Source of the DNA: Apostichopus japonicus
Taxonomy: Eukaryota > Echinodermata > Holothuroidea > Aspidochirotida > Stichopodidae
DNA: 64,000 nt
Direction of reading: 5' to 3'
Assembly (NCBI RefSeq): GCF_037975245.1
Contig: NC_092571.1
Location: 11,231,917 to 11,295,916 of the forward strand
Below the pieces are notes generated by a model. It was not told the DNA's origin. It did no database searches and was given only the letters and a program-made list of their open reading frames with translations. Made by a program: the position numbers and the translations under genes. How positions within the stretch are numbered: position 1 is the first letter of the stretch; every line of letters starts with the position of its first letter. This document shows positions 1-12,100 of this stretch, one piece after another.

Positions 1-566
1 AGAAAAACATAAGGTCTAGTTGCATACGCAGCGGTGTGAAAACATGTGAATCAGTTAGTAGTGATTCTAAATTATTTATGTACAGTAGATGCATTATTTT
101 TATAGGAAAAATTGCAGGTTCATGTGGTTGTACTTGTACAGCACAGTAGGCCTTCCTCACTGGTGTATATTACAAAATTAGGGAATACAGTTACTATGAA
201 CACTAAATTCAGATACTTATTACTAATACTATAGGCCTTAGTCCTATGTTATATGCCTAGTTAATTATGACTGGGCATAGGTGAGGCTTTTCTTTCAAAT
301 GCTCATTCACAAGAATTATTCCTCAAACAAGGACAGCTGATAACAATTTAGAACCTGGAGGGGTGGGGATGAACAGATCACCTAGGCCTAGTGGTTAGAA
401 AATATATTTCCATCAATTTGTTGAGGCAAAAAAACAGTTTACTTTTTGGTGATGAGAAGGCCCAGCTTTCCATGGCATAAATATGAGGAGTGAAACTAAA
501 GACCCCCAGTCCCTGTCAGTCTTCTTTAGGAAGGATATTTTAATTTTTAACTGTATACAGTACAAA
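1..566. other. unassigned AT-rich sequence
   Basis: I see no splice-bounded open frame, RNA gene or bounded repeat here. Short open frames on the minus strand have no supporting motif and run into the inverted-repeat element that begins at 567. Confidence 0.5.
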
Positions 567-835
567 GTGGCTATTCTTACGACTAGTTGTAAGAATAGTT
601 TCCGACTACGCATGGGCAGTTGCTATTTTTATGATTAGGAGTACTAATTTTACGACGAGGAGTAACAATAACTTCCGGTTAGGGTTAGGATTGAGGTTTA
701 GGGTTATGTTTAGGGTTAGGGTTACCCCTACTACATGCGCAGTTGCTTTATTTACTTTACTGCACTTGAATTTGCCTTTGTCGTAAGAATAGTTTATAAA
801 TAATTGTTACGACTAGTAGTCGTAAGAATAGCCAC
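567..835. mobile_element. MITE with 19-bp terminal inverted repeats and telomere-like core
   Basis: The ends are perfect 19-bp inverted repeats: gtggctattcttacgacta at 567-585 and its complement at 817-835. The TTACGACTAGT/CGTAAGAATAG words are repeated again just inside each end, so each end can form its own hairpin. The middle (about 678-725) holds degenerate TTAGGG/TTTAGGG repeats like telomeric DNA. There is no coding capacity and I could not read a clear target-site duplication. This is probably a non-autonomous DNA transposon of about 270 bp; the superfamily is not determined. Confidence 0.75.
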
Positions 836-1026
836 GGCCTATACAGTATCCTCATGACAAGCATTCACAAACAGTGATGATGATGACTCAGTAATACAAC
901 TTACTGCTATTTTGTGCTAGGATAAGTATGATAAGGTTAGCATACGCTAGGTCCATTGGAAAAATAATGAATGATAGGCCTAGTTACAAAGCCTAGGCTC
1001 ATCAAATCATGTTTGTTACAAAAGAC

Positions 1027-1229
1027 ACTGCAAAGTTCGAACACCTAAGCCTTAAAATACCCCCAAAACTATCTTCATTTTATTGACAGATATGTACGTA
1101 CATACTTGCGCACGGGTCATTTTGGAGAGGAAATAACTGTAGCTTCCTAGTTTTTAGTGATATTGGCTTTCGCTTGTAGGTTATCATGGTGAAATTGTGT
1201 ATTTCTTAGGGGTGTCCGAACTTTGCAGT
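1027..1229. mobile_element. 203-bp MITE, TIR ACTGCAAAGTTCG
   Basis: The inverted repeats ACTGCAAAGTTCGAACACC (from 1027) and the complement of GGTGTCCGAACTTTGCAGT (to 1229) differ at one base over about 19. The interior is AT-rich and non-coding. No convincing target duplication is visible, so the superfamily is open. Confidence 0.65.
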
Positions 1230-1335
1230 TTTCTGTACTTCGCAATACTGACAGTTACCTAGGACAATACCCTGTAGTACTACTATGTACTAGTATTACC
1301 CTATACAGTTTTAGCCTAGCTTAGCAAATCATTAC

Positions 1336-1613
1336 CTTTTTGTGTGATCCTGAAGCAAATGTTCTGCGAAATCTGCGTTGCTAACAGAAGTCAAATCGTG
1401 GACATGTTTGTAGAGCTCCTTCTCCATTTGCCAGTTTACGTAGGAACGTAGAAGATAGATCTTCGTGGCATCTCTTCGTCGCTGTTGTTCCTTTGCACTG
1501 CTGTTTTTGTCAGGTCCATGCAACAATGGCTTTCCTCCACTGGAACCTACGCTCGTTCCAGGATAAGGTCGTTTTCTTTCGCCCGATTCTCCCTGCCCTG
1601 ATCCCTTTTCCAT
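1336..1613 (-). CDS. candidate first coding exon of an unidentified gene
   Basis: On the minus strand an ATG at 1613 opens a frame of 92 codons that runs to a consensus splice donor AAG|GTAATG at 1336/1335. The reading frame would stop immediately inside the intron, as expected for a real exon end. The predicted peptide starts MEKGSGQGESGERKRPYPG, is low-complexity and basic for about 45 residues, and then becomes a more ordered helical stretch rich in K, R, E and H (for example YVNWQMEKELYKHVHDL). I do not recognise a domain. The next exons should lie at lower coordinates; none is obvious in 1-1330, so the next intron may extend past the window edge. Confidence 0.5.
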
Positions 1614-2560
1614 GATTGTCACTATACTCTAGTCTAATCGAATGTATTTGTACGAAAATCGTACAGTATTCTTTACTCAAAAGGCACACAAACAACAAAC
1701 TATCGCGTACGAAAATCCTTTGCGGTAAACAGTACAATAATCTGAAATGCTGTGTTATAACATTATGTGTGCATGGGTACGGGCTTGTTACGCATACGCT
1801 TGCCTGTGCTATTCACTGATCTAAATTTTCCACCGAGGTCACGTGAGTTTTCGGGGTCCCATTAAACCTCGCTGAAACCTCGAAAATGCCAGCGCCCTCT
1901 AAAAAAAGTCTACGAGCGATATCGCCTTTAAATTTCTATCTAAATGGTATCTACTGAAAATAAATGATGTGTACAAATTTACAATGGTTAATCTATACTA
2001 TTACTACTGGATGGGATATATTAAATGTTCTTTGGAAAGTTGTATTCATTGTGGTGAGAGGAGGCAGAGGGTAACAAACCGAAGATAGAATAAACTTATA
2101 TGAACAGTAAACGGGTGAATATATATTGTAATTTTGTAATTTGTATAATTGTAATAATTGTAGTATTGTAATTTCCTTTGCTGAAAGCAAGGGCCCTAGA
2201 ATTACAATTAAAGTTGGTAGCTTGATTTTTGTTTTCTTCAAGAAACCCAGAATAATTATCCAAGAACCATTTAAGTTTTATGTTTAAAAGAGGTGTTTGA
2301 GATACTGTTTACTGTACATGTGATCACATAATTCAGAAATCAGTGTATTGCATGTGATACAGTTGCCTACATGATACATGTACCTCATTAGTATGCTGCA
2401 ATCATATCTAATATTAGTGATAACTTGCAACTCTTAAGTATGCTTTGTCAACCGGATCCTGATGGGGAAAAATGTGAACAATGGATAGAACTTGTTTCCA
2501 GTTCATAAAATTAGTGCCTGCGGTCCTTTACCAAAACGTCCTGCCTGCAGCGATCAGTTA
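1614..2560. other. upstream region of the 1336-1613 exon, no gene seen
   Basis: This should contain the promoter and 5'UTR of the minus-strand exon ending at 1613, but no TATA box or other core element can be assigned with confidence. The rest is AT-rich sequence without a supported open frame, up to the TSD of the element starting at 2564. Confidence 0.4.
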
Positions 2561-2684
2561 CTGTAGGCCATCAGATGAAACTCAAAAAGAGGTTGCAATT
2601 CAATCAGTTTCGTTCCAGAAACACTGGGACTAGATTTTTAATGCATCTTTGGGTAGTTCAATGCATCACAAACAATCAAAAGTT

Positions 2685-4103
2685 TAGGGATGCACCGGAT
2701 ATCCGGTCCAGCCGGACTATCCGGCCGGATAGTGAGAAATTATCCGGTTCCGGTTCCGGCCGGATATTTTTCAAAATCCGGCCGGATCTTTTTCAAAATC
2801 TGGCCTGAATTATTCCAAAGGTGTTGGTATTAACTTAAATCAATGTAAACTATTTTCAAAAATTAATGAAAACATTCAGAGTAAGGAAAAATTAGGTTTA
2901 ACATGTTTAATTTAATTTTCTCAATGGTCTGACCCACTGTTTCTAAAGATCAACCAAAATAATACAACTACTGTAATAATATGAAGCTATATACAACAAA
3001 TACAGTTTGCAGTGAAATCATTTCTTGCAGCCTTCATCAGTTTAATATTGTGCAGTTAAAATAGACCATTCATATACTTATCAGTCAAAGTACTGTTCCA
3101 TTGAATCTTTACTTTCCCATTATTGTTGGCATTCATGTTTTCTCTGAATTTTTATGTGTGAAACAATCTCTTATATGGTCAGAGAGAAACACTTGCATGA
3201 AATGAAATGTCCAAAATCCAAACATGTGCATTAGGACCTTAAGAAGCCAAAACAATGGATCTTTTTGTGGACCACTACAGTCCATTTCCTGTTTATAAAG
3301 CTGTCAATTGTTACTCATTGTTTGTGGTCATGGCAATATGCAAATTGTAATCTTGGCACTTTTATAAATAGATGAAGCAATGGACTATAAGAGTTTCCAC
3401 CAAATGGGGTGCCAGTCACAGAAAAAAACAGTATCTAATTTTCTGACAGAAAGATATATCTCTTGTCACCATGAAAGTTCCTTAAAGTTCATGAAAAACC
3501 TAAATCATTTAGTGTTCTAATGAACATTCAATTCCATTTTAACGGATAGATAAAAGATAGATAAGAAGTTTCTTCCACTTCTGGAAAGATGCAATGCTTT
3601 TTTTGTTACAGATAATATTGCAGTGTAAAAATTTGTTACCAAATAATAATACTAGACAATTTTAAGTCCTGATAGTAGTGTTACTACAACAATTAAATAG
3701 TCTTTTTATTCAGTTTAAAGTATGAGATTTGTGAAATGTAGCTTCCTGTTTTAAAACAAACTTCATAGGTAGTATGCAGTATTTTTCCAGCAAACAAATT
3801 TACATACTGTATCAAGCTTGTCAACAATTATATTGTAGCTATTTTATTAAAGAATGTAGATTACACCACTTCAAGTCATATTTAATCTCATAAATGGGGT
3901 CTTAATTTCACCTTCTTTATAATATGTGTATACCTCACCTAAGATTTGCTCCTTGTTTCATACTTCTTCTTCTTATTAATGATTTTCTTTTGTGTAATGA
4001 AAAAATCCGGTTCCGGCCGGATTTTATCCAGCCGGATTTCATGTACTATCCGGCAAAATCCGGTTCCGGCCGGATCCAAAAATTTGGATCCGGTGCATCC
4101 CTA
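2685..4103. mobile_element. non-autonomous hAT-like element, perfect 8-bp TSD
   Basis: The element begins TAGGGATGCACCGGAT and ends with ATCCGGTGCATCCCTA. It is flanked by a perfect 8-bp duplication CAAAAGTT (2677-2684 and 4104-4111). Subterminal CCGGCCGGAT words are repeated several times at both ends, as expected for transposase binding sites. The 1.1-kb centre is AT-rich and non-coding. The uninterrupted target is preserved in copy B of the host element as a single AACTTTTG at 36054-36061, which confirms both boundaries. Confidence 0.92.
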
Positions 4104-4298
4104 CAAAAGTTCTCCCAAAATTTTCCTGCAGTATTTTCGTAACGCACCCTTGAAATTGGGTATGATATGTAGACATTACGTGCTATGATGCTATGTATTT
4201 GGAACACCCTACCGTTAGATTTGGTGTGGTGCATACGAACCACTTTTTTCTTGTATAACGTTTAATTACGACTGTGCCCCCCCCCCATCCTCTCCATA

Positions 4299-5026
4299 AT
4301 TGTTACTCCCCATCCCAACTGTTTTACACATGTGACCCCCTCCCCCTCTACTTTACATGTTGCTAAATCCCTGGTTACAGTGAGATGTGCCAATGCCCTA
4401 CAACTGCTGTGAGCTATTTCTTTTGTACAGATCAATATAAGTTGGCACACTGAGACGTCATGGCATATCGTAGATGTGAAATAAAGTTATAGCCGGTATA
4501 TATCTGTTACCTTAGTACTCCTCTTACAGTCTTCTGCAAAACTAAGTATTCCTCCCTTCCCCCCCCCCCCACCTCCCTCTCAGAAAAAAAGAGCGACTTG
4601 AAGAAAATGTGGATATTTATCATTAGGTGTCTGGTAGGTATAAGGGTAATCTAGGTAGAATTGTTACTCCCCATCCCAACTGTTTTACACATGTGACCCC
4701 CTCCCCCTCTACTTTACATGTTGCTAAATCCCTGGTTACAGTGAGATGTGCCAATGCCCCACAACTGCTGTGAGCTATATCTTTTGTATAAATCAATATA
4801 AGTTGGCACACTGAGACGTCATGGCATATCATAGATGTGAAATAAAGTTAAAGCCGGTATATATCCGTTACCTTAGTACTCCTTCTACAGTCTTCTGCAA
4901 AACTAAGTATTCCTCCCCTCCTCCCCCCCCCCCCACCTCCCTCTCAGAAAAAAAGAGAGCGACTTGAAGAAAATGTGGATATTTATCATTAGGTGTCTCG
5001 TAGGTATAAAGGTAATCTAGGTAGAA
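4299..5026. repeat. tandem duplication, two 361-bp units
   Basis: The block starting ATTGTTACTCCCCATCCC at 4299 is repeated from 4660, an offset of 361 bp, and both copies end at CTAATCTAGGTAGAA-type sequence. Copy B of the same transposon (around 34510-35560) has only one unit, so the duplication happened within copy A. Each unit has a poly-C run of different length. Confidence 0.85.
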
Positions 5027-5172
5027 CTACTCCAATGAATAAGATCATGTTTTCTGGTTCCTTTAAACTCTGGGGAACAAAATAATGACAACATGACTTA
5101 GAAAAGTGAACCCTCTTCACAAACTTCAAACTTGAATAAAATTTCAGACCAAGATATCAAGATTTAACACCA

Positions 5173-5560
5173 TCACAGCTTATCTTCCAAATCATCTTCC
5201 CCTGAATCAACAATCTCAACATCTTCTTGGAAGTTGCTGCAATTTCAACATTTACATAGGTCTGTACACGGCAGCTGTGCATTCATACAGGAACATCTTC
5301 CTTTAAGATATTTGCCGAGTCTACAGCTACAGCCTGACACACTGAAGCAAAACATTTGGGACAGGTGGCTTCATCATCCAAGTGACTTTAAGGTCATCAT
5401 TTTCAAGTTTCCGTTCATGTCCCTCTGGTGAGAGTGCATCAATCCTTTGCTGTGATACCCTACGGAGAATAGCAGCCTGGTAGGTGCAGCGCTTAACATG
5501 CTGGATCAGAGCTTCTTTTGTTGGTGGTTAACTCTGCTCTGAGGATGGAGATGAACAGAA
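5173..5560 (-). pseudogene. decayed cysteine-rich (CXC-like) transposon protein, copy A
   Basis: Read on the minus strand, this matches the plus-strand open frame at 33902-34345 codon by codon. Recognisable segments are LPPTKEAL, a conserved W in a TWM motif, and a cysteine cluster of the form C-V-S-C-S-C followed by GRCSC and PC...C, resembling the small CXC-type zinc-binding tails found on proteins of many invertebrate transposon-associated families. That family link is from memory. The copy is dead: TAA at 5530-5528 replaces a leucine codon, TGA at 5247-5245 replaces an arginine codon, and there is a single-base indel before the cysteine cluster. Confidence 0.65.
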
Positions 5561-6413
5561 CACCTTGTACCATGAAATTGGAGACTTTTTAGTCTCACAT
5601 TTTATGATATAAATACAATTCAGCTAGAAATATGTTGCAAATTACTTTAAAAATTCCAACAGTGAGTAGGCTTAATAAAATAGAAAGATTAACCTAATGT
5701 TGCATCTCAAATAGTTTAGAGAATTTTTCTTATTTTTCTTGGTGAGGACCCCCATATTCCAAAAGTCCTAGATCCACCCCTGAACTCTCAATAAAGCACA
5801 CATTGAGGAAAGTACTTTACCTTTCGTGATCTGTTTCAGTCTTCCTTGTTAAGAATCGTATGTAGTTCCTAGAACATAGAGAGTGGTACCTCACTTCGGT
5901 GCAACAGTCTTTCCTTCTAATATGCATCAAAATGGGATCATCTTATTTCCGCTCGGCTGCTGGTCGAAGCAATCCTTTAATAAAATGAAATAAGAAAGCA
6001 AATTGTGTTGCATTTACTGCTGATAAAATGTAAGTTTGAACTTGTAAGAACTAAGACAATTTCCTTTAAATATACCACATGGTTTGCTCATCTTTTTCTC
6101 AGCTTGTATGGATGAACAAAAACACATTAAATTTGTTGCAAACCAGAGTCATGCAAAGAAGAATTAAAACAGGTTTTTTTTGTTGGCAGTACATTATCTC
6201 TTAATATTATGGTTTAAATGATACAATGGTAGATTATATCTGTTACAAATGATAAAGGAATCAGATGGTTGTTCATTTTGGTATAGCTAGGCAGGCTGAC
6301 CATAGACCTTGCAAACCTTATTCCACTTTTGTTACACTTAGTTTTCTAACTACTTTAATATCTCTATCATTCAAATAATGGGCCACAGTATGAAAACTGA
6401 AGCCAGTATTTAA

Positions 6414-6777
6414 AGGCATTGAAGACTCGCCCCAAACCGCGTGCCGCCATTTGAAAAAGTTAACTTTCTGTTGCTTGCAAGTGACGTTTTGTTCGTGTCG
6501 CTATAAAATGCAGGCAGTAATGAAACGTGATACTTTAATTGTTATCTTTAGCTGGACCTGAGATGTCCATCGCTGTATATTTGTGTACTGTGCTGTGGTT
6601 ATTGACCACAGCTGTATGTACTGACTGCACACTAGTGTCTAATTACTGACAGTAGCAAGCTGTGTGTTTTTTTTTCTGGGATCGATGGTGGTGTTTAACA
6701 CTTCTGATACACCTCATTCGAAACTAGGTCAAATTACCGGCATTAGACGTTTCTTTTTGCGCGAGTCTTCACACCCT
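6414..6777. mobile_element. Kolobok/piggyBac-type MITE at TTAA
   Basis: The element begins AGGCATTGAAGACTCGC and its right end is the imperfect complement (GCGAGTCTTCACACCCT). It is flanked on both sides by TTAA (6410-6413 and 6778-6781), the target used by Kolobok and piggyBac transposases. The interior of 364 bp has no coding capacity. Copy B of the host transposon keeps the empty TTAA site at 33559-33562, confirming insertion after the two copies diverged. The AGG end favours Kolobok. Confidence 0.85.
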
Positions 6778-8052
6778 TTAACACCTAGGTTAGTGCCCCA
6801 GAAGGAGAATTTGAATCAAAGTTTCCATGCCTACCACCAAATAATAAAACAAATCAGATGACCATGCCACTAATTGAATTATGTTCAGGTCCAAAACAGT
6901 GCCCTTTGAGTTGACTTGGATTTTATCCTTCAAGAGCTCCTGACGTTACATTATTCAACTTCTCTTAACACTTCAACTATGCCACAGAAGTACAAGTAGA
7001 GTCGTGTAGTATGCTTAGGCTTACCTCCATCGAAAGTATCTGCCTGCTGCAGCTTGTCCTGCACCCGTTTACAACGCAGAGTAGGATAATGTATCAGTTT
7101 CTTTTCCCACATTTAATACATTGTACAGGCAATACACCAGAGCTTCTGCTTACTTGCCTCGATCATTTCCGTAGCTGCTTCGTTTCAAATCATGTGGGGT
7201 CTCCAATGGTACTGTCCGTTTCCTTGCAGCGATGATGCGCTTGCTACTGTATCAATGGACCGGACCGCATGTAAAACGTATCGTGGAACCCCATCATATT
7301 ATGCTGTTGAACACACGCTTGATGGTGGTGTAGGCCTTTATTGAGTAACCCCATGTATTGGATTCGTTCGGCGATTTCACTCCCTGCCGCTGAGATTAAG
7401 TCACTCTTTAGCGCAGGAAGTAACTTAAGTCCATCGGATATTCGTCAGTGCTTTGACTGCTTCAATCTTACAGAATCAATGTGCATTAAGCACTGTAGAT
7501 TTTCGTGTGTCGGAGACTGACTAAGGGGAGCCGCCATGTTTGTTGTTTTCTACATGTCAAAGTGCACTCAGAACTCATTGGACAATTCATATCACATGAT
7601 ACAGATAACTCACTGGCGCACGAATTTTGAATGTAACACGGCAGGTTAAAATATAGTTGGTATCTTTCGAGCGGCATTGCAATTGACAGTGGCGGCGGAA
7701 CCGGGGGGCTTGGGGGGCTCAGCCCCCCCCCCAATGAAAAAAGTTGAGGGGGAAAATGCATGATAAGCCCCCCCAATATTTACCAAGGCTCCGAAACGTG
7801 CATCTGCCCATTTTTCAATGCATACTTGTCGATCTGTCCGATGCACACGTATACTATATAGGTGTAATAATTTAAGTAATTGCTGGGGTACCCTCGGCCC
7901 GTCCCCTGGCTATAGACTACATTGTCACCCCAACCGCGTCTTCACGCCCGTGAAAAGTGGAAACAGTGAGTGTGAGTACGGTAAGCGTAACACAACTTCG
8001 TCTTAGGCCAATGACTTGCCTCATTTCAGCCAGATCTCCAACATCCCCTTAC

Positions 8053-8450
8053 GTAGTGGCGGAGCGTCCATATATAGGGTCAGGGGCGGATGCCCCCCCC
8101 CCCGGACGGACTCAAATGGACTGCTGGCGCCCTTTTCAGCTTTTCACTACTTTTCACTTATTCGCGATTATTGACTATTTTATTGCGCTCTCATATGCCT
8201 ATTGACATTTGTCATATTCTGTTGGTGTAATTTTCCGACAAAATGGCGACACAACCTATTTATTCTCCGTTTATCTGCAAATTAACAAGGCCCGAAAAGG
8301 GTCATTTCCTGCAATCTAGGGAGTATCTTTACTCAAAAATTTTCTGTACGCTCCGCGCCAACCTGTGGTGGCGCTCCGCTTAGATAGTGTCGAGAGCGCC
8401 CCTACAGACCATTCCTGCCCCCCTGACCAATACCCCTAGCTCCGCCACAG
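8053..8450. mobile_element. nested GTGGCGGAGC element
   Basis: Ends GTGGCGGAGCG and GCTCCGCCAC are inverted; CCCTTAC occurs on both sides (8046-8052 and 8451-8457). The copies of the outer family at 17982-18666 and 36493-37168 lack this segment and read straight through CCCCTTACTACACTC, so its limits are clear. It carries a hairpin module at 8347-8388, about 60 bp from its right end. Confidence 0.8.
8347..8388 (+). repeat. hairpin module (core only)
   Basis: The core TACGCTCCGCGCCAACC...GGTGGCGCTCCGCTTAGATAGT can fold on GCGCCA/TGGCGC. The upstream half of the usual module is diverged here (AGGGTCATTTCCTGC instead of GAAGTGCCGTTTCC). Confidence 0.8.
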
Positions 8451-8624
8451 CCCTTACTACACTCAAAAACGTCTTTGCGAGTACACTGCGAGTAAGAGCT
8501 ACTCTCTTAAAACACCATCGAATATACAAATTACAATGTTTTTACAGACTTTTTTACGTGCAATCTGAGAAATTGCAGGCTTGAGACCCATATTTTAGGG
8601 CCAGGTATTCGCAGCATAAAACAC

Positions 8625-8722
8625 TCGGGAAGTGCCGTTTCCGGCCATCTGGGGCTTTGAAAAAACCCAAAATTTTATTGTACGCTCCGCGCCAACCGAT
8701 GGTGGCGCTCCGCTTAGATAGT
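8625..8722 (+). repeat. hairpin module
   Basis: Full module: CTCGGGAAGTGCCGTTTCC, then CCATCTGG, an AT-rich AAATTTT step, then the hairpin core ending CGCTTAGATAGT. It lies about 55 bp from the right end of the 7687-8776 element. Confidence 0.85.
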
Positions 8723-8928
8723 CTCCACACATTAGCCCCCCCCCCCCCCAATAATTTTTCCGTTCCGTCGCGCCTGATTGCAAAACACTGCAGAAAAAGC
8801 ACATGGAGAACTTTGGGTTCAATAATTCTTCGCTAATTTATGTATTCATTGCTGTAGAGAAATTTTAGTTCCGCAGTTGCTGGAAGGAAACGAGCGAATT
8901 TCGACCTTCAGCTGATGGCCTACTGGAG

Positions 8929-9086
8929 AGCTCCCAACTGACCTGCATTTCGCGGGTTGGACCCGCATTCTAACAGCCAAACCCGCTGACACGCGCAAGC
9001 GTCCGAAAAACCCGCATTGTAATTGTCAAGTATACATAAAAAATTGCATCAAATTTTGTCCAAGCAACCATCATTTCTTTAGCATT
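8929..9086. mobile_element. left fragment of the AGCTCCCAACT element
   Basis: This matches 22305-22460 closely (AGCTCCCAACTGACC, then a region rich in ACCCGC, ending CATCATTTCTTTAGCATT). The matching right part of the family resumes at 14224, so the 5-kb block between them, which includes the 9190-13970 element, interrupts it. Confidence 0.7.
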
Positions 9087-9189
9087 CATCCCACGCGATT
9101 ATCTGTTTCCTACTCCGCGCGTTACCTCATCGTTTTTACCCTCAAAACAACTCGCGGTTGGAGTCTATCAACACCTGTATATAGGCCTA

Positions 9190-12100
9190 CACTGAAAAAA
9201 TAAACTAGTCAATATTGCCACGGACTAACGTTAAATTAGTTTGTAACGTTAGTCAATGCACACGAACTAGCAAAAATCTTCGTTTCATCGCTGCTTCTTA
9301 GTCAGTTTACACTGACTAAGGAAAATATAATCGCAGCTTAGTCGGTGGCGACGGACTAAGGTATTTTAACCCATGGACTAAGAACGACACGGACACCCGA
9401 TTTACGCCATAATCGTAGCTTAGTCGGTGTCGACGGACTAATGTATTTTGACCCAATTCGATTCACTTTAATTTGGAAACCGAGAGGCAACGGCAGCTTG
9501 CTGGACTTGGCATAGTTTCATACGATCACTCTAAGCAACTTTCAACCGTAAATCACCCAAGAAGGTCTTTAGAAGAATGGAGGTATTAACTGCATCATCG
9601 GCCTACCTGTTATTCCTTTAACTTGAAGGTAAAATTAAAGTTAATTGTTAGGCCACTGGCACTAGTACTGTATTATGGTTAGTGTAACGCTACCGTTGTC
9701 ACGTTGGCGTTTCGCAATACACAAGTGCAATGACAGTGAGTAGCCTATAGGCTTCTACTGGGTACTGCAGTGCATTCTCAACACTAAAGTGTGCATTCTA
9801 AACACCAATTAACAATGTGTTATGTGTGTATTGGGCTAGATTGAACAGAGGCACATAATCTTCTAATTTATTCCCAAACAAATGCTGGAACTATAAGGCT
9901 CAATAGTTTATTTGAAGTCTACACTCATTTGGTAAAGATTTCCTGTAATTTCCCATGTGAATCTAAATGGGTAGGCTTTGTGATATTGAATAAGCAAGGC
10001 TAGACCTTCAAACGTACAGTCACAGTAGGCTGAACAAATTATGTTGGATAGTCAACGGTATTATATGTTGCGAGCAGTCAGGATGCACGCTTCAGTTGTA
10101 TTTAACCTTTTCATTTATCATTTTTTAGTATTTAATTTCCGGTCACACCCAGGAAACAATTGCGACATTCCTTCACGGTCGACTTGCTTACTGTAAGAAG
10201 TATTAACCGTTTTTTTCTCAGGAAAGCTTGATAGTCTGAAGTTATTATAACATGTGCTTTTAGTATACTGCCAAAAGAGTAAGTTGTTGTATTTGTATGG
10301 ATATTTTATGTAGAAGTAACGGAAAATTTAGTATGTTTAGTTTGGTCTAATTGCACGTTTTTTTTTTCTGTCCAATGTAGTGCAGGGTTCACTTGCGCGA
10401 ATTCAAATTATTCTGTTTATGTGTATATGCATCGAATCTTAGATTATGATGTTTTTTTGACATTTATTTGTAATTCAAGCATATCTGTTTAGTAGCAAAG
10501 TTTAAAGGTTAAGATTAATTAGATTTCTCTTTTTGATCCTAGATTGAATGAAACTCATTGACGTAAATAATAGATCAGATGATACAGTTTAACGCAGTTG
10601 CTAAAACTCTGGGTATTCTCTAGTCTTCGCCGGTCCATTATATACTTTAGTACTACTAGTAAGACTAAATCAAAACGACCGAAAGACAAACTTAGTGTAA
10701 CAAAGTACTGATTCTCCTCTAGCCTAGGTCTAAACAGGCTTGTTATGTGAGCAAGCAAAATAACAACTAAAAATGATTAGGCCTATAAATAAGTTGGCTC
10801 AGTGCATTTCTGTTTCTAAAATTTTATATTTTTAAAGATCATAAAAACAAACAAAGATTTAGCCCATGTTTTATTATCTCTGTATTCTGGGCATTTGATT
10901 CTGGTTGCAATGGTGATGACACTCTCGTTCAAATTTTCAGCTTTATACAGTCTGCTTCAAACTTTGGGATTGCTTTTGAGACTATAGTGGAAGCAAATCT
11001 CACATAACTTTGTGGTGACAACTTTATTTAATTTTTTTTTCAAATGATGAATACTTTGCTGTTTCTTTTTTCCAGCAGGAATTGAAAAGCCAAATATCTA
11101 AGTCAAGGGTGAGATTTCCTGTGATGTACGACACCAGTGTGGAGGCAACAACAGAAGAGGAGAACTGTGTTATATATGGCTTAAAGACATGTTTTAAGAT
11201 GATATATTGGTACCCTTCGCAGAACAAAAGAGTTTATCCAAGAGTCCAAAAAGCAAAGGAACAAGTACCATAGAGAAAAAAGATGGAAGAGTGAGTTTAA
11301 CTATTGTACCCAACTGTTTAATGATATTTAAGATACTTTTCATAACCTGTTTTAAAAAAAAACAGTCTAGTATATCATTTACGTGCAAGCTTCATAAGTT
11401 TGGTCAAATTTTCACTGATCTGTAGAGCGGGAGTCCAGAGGGTTTGGTTAGCTGGGAAGGTAACCAAGTGCCTGGTACATCACAATGTTCACAATGCATT
11501 CCTGTATATGAAACCTGACGACTGGCAAACCGACTGTGGTGGGTGTGGCTGGGAGAGCAATTTTAAAGTCACCAAATAGCTAACCTAGATCAGCTTTCTT
11601 GGTAACCACATCAAAGTAAGAACAATGTGTCAGGTATAGCCCCAAGAACAACAAATGGCCATCGCCAGTAATTATTGGTGGTAGGATACCCTTGCCAGTG
11701 ATCTATAATTGACCCCTCATGGCTGACCTAGGTCAGCTCATGAGGTAACCACTTGAAACCTACTGGAAAATGTTGCTTAGGACTTCAGATACAAGGGATG
11801 GGCATTGCCAGTAATTTTTATTGGTGGGGTACCCCTGCCAGTAGACCCCCAATATGCCCATCCCCTCATTGACCTAGGTGCGCTCATGATTTGACCAGTT
11901 GAAACCTACAGGAAAATGATAGGTATCACTTCATATGTAAGGATGGGCATTTCCAGTATTTTATATTGGTGGGCCACCACTGCCAGAGTCCGCCCATCCC
12001 TTACATATAGAATCCTGTCAATAATTTTCCAGTAGTTTTCAACTGGTTAAATCATGAGCTGACCTAGATCAATGAGGGGGGGGGGGGGGGCATTTCGGGG

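Larger units (their letters stand above)
7687..8776. mobile_element. CAGTGGCGGCGG hAT-like element with a nested element
   Basis: The left end reads CAGTGGCGGCGGAACCGGGG and the right end CCGTCGCGCCTG, an imperfect complement. ATTGCAA is duplicated at 7676-7682 and 8777-8783; four extra bases (TTGA) separate the left duplication from the CAG end. Copy B of the host transposon has one ATTGCAA at this place (complement at 32763-32769). The same family occurs at 17982-18666, 22757-23851 and 36493-37168. This copy and the 22757 copy contain a second element at the same internal position, so they form a derived subfamily. Confidence 0.82.
2564..8922. mobile_element. TAGGCC DNA transposon, copy A (3-bp TSD), with nested insertions
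   Basis: The ends read TAGGCCATCAG...CTGATGGCCTA and are flanked by a 3-bp target duplication CTG (2561-2563 and 8923-8925). The terminal repeats are imperfect and about 50 bp long, including a shared GTTTCGTTCCAG block. Copy B of the same family lies at 32625-36175 in the opposite orientation, and the two match over most of their length. Copy A has gained a hAT-like insert (2685-4103), a Kolobok-like insert (6414-6777), another hAT-like insert (7687-8776) and a 361-bp tandem duplication. It carries a decayed cysteine-rich coding segment (5173-5560, minus strand). A 3-bp TSD would fit EnSpm/CACTA-type or Academ-type elements, but the TAGGCC end matches neither classical end, so the superfamily is unresolved. 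Confidence 0.8.
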
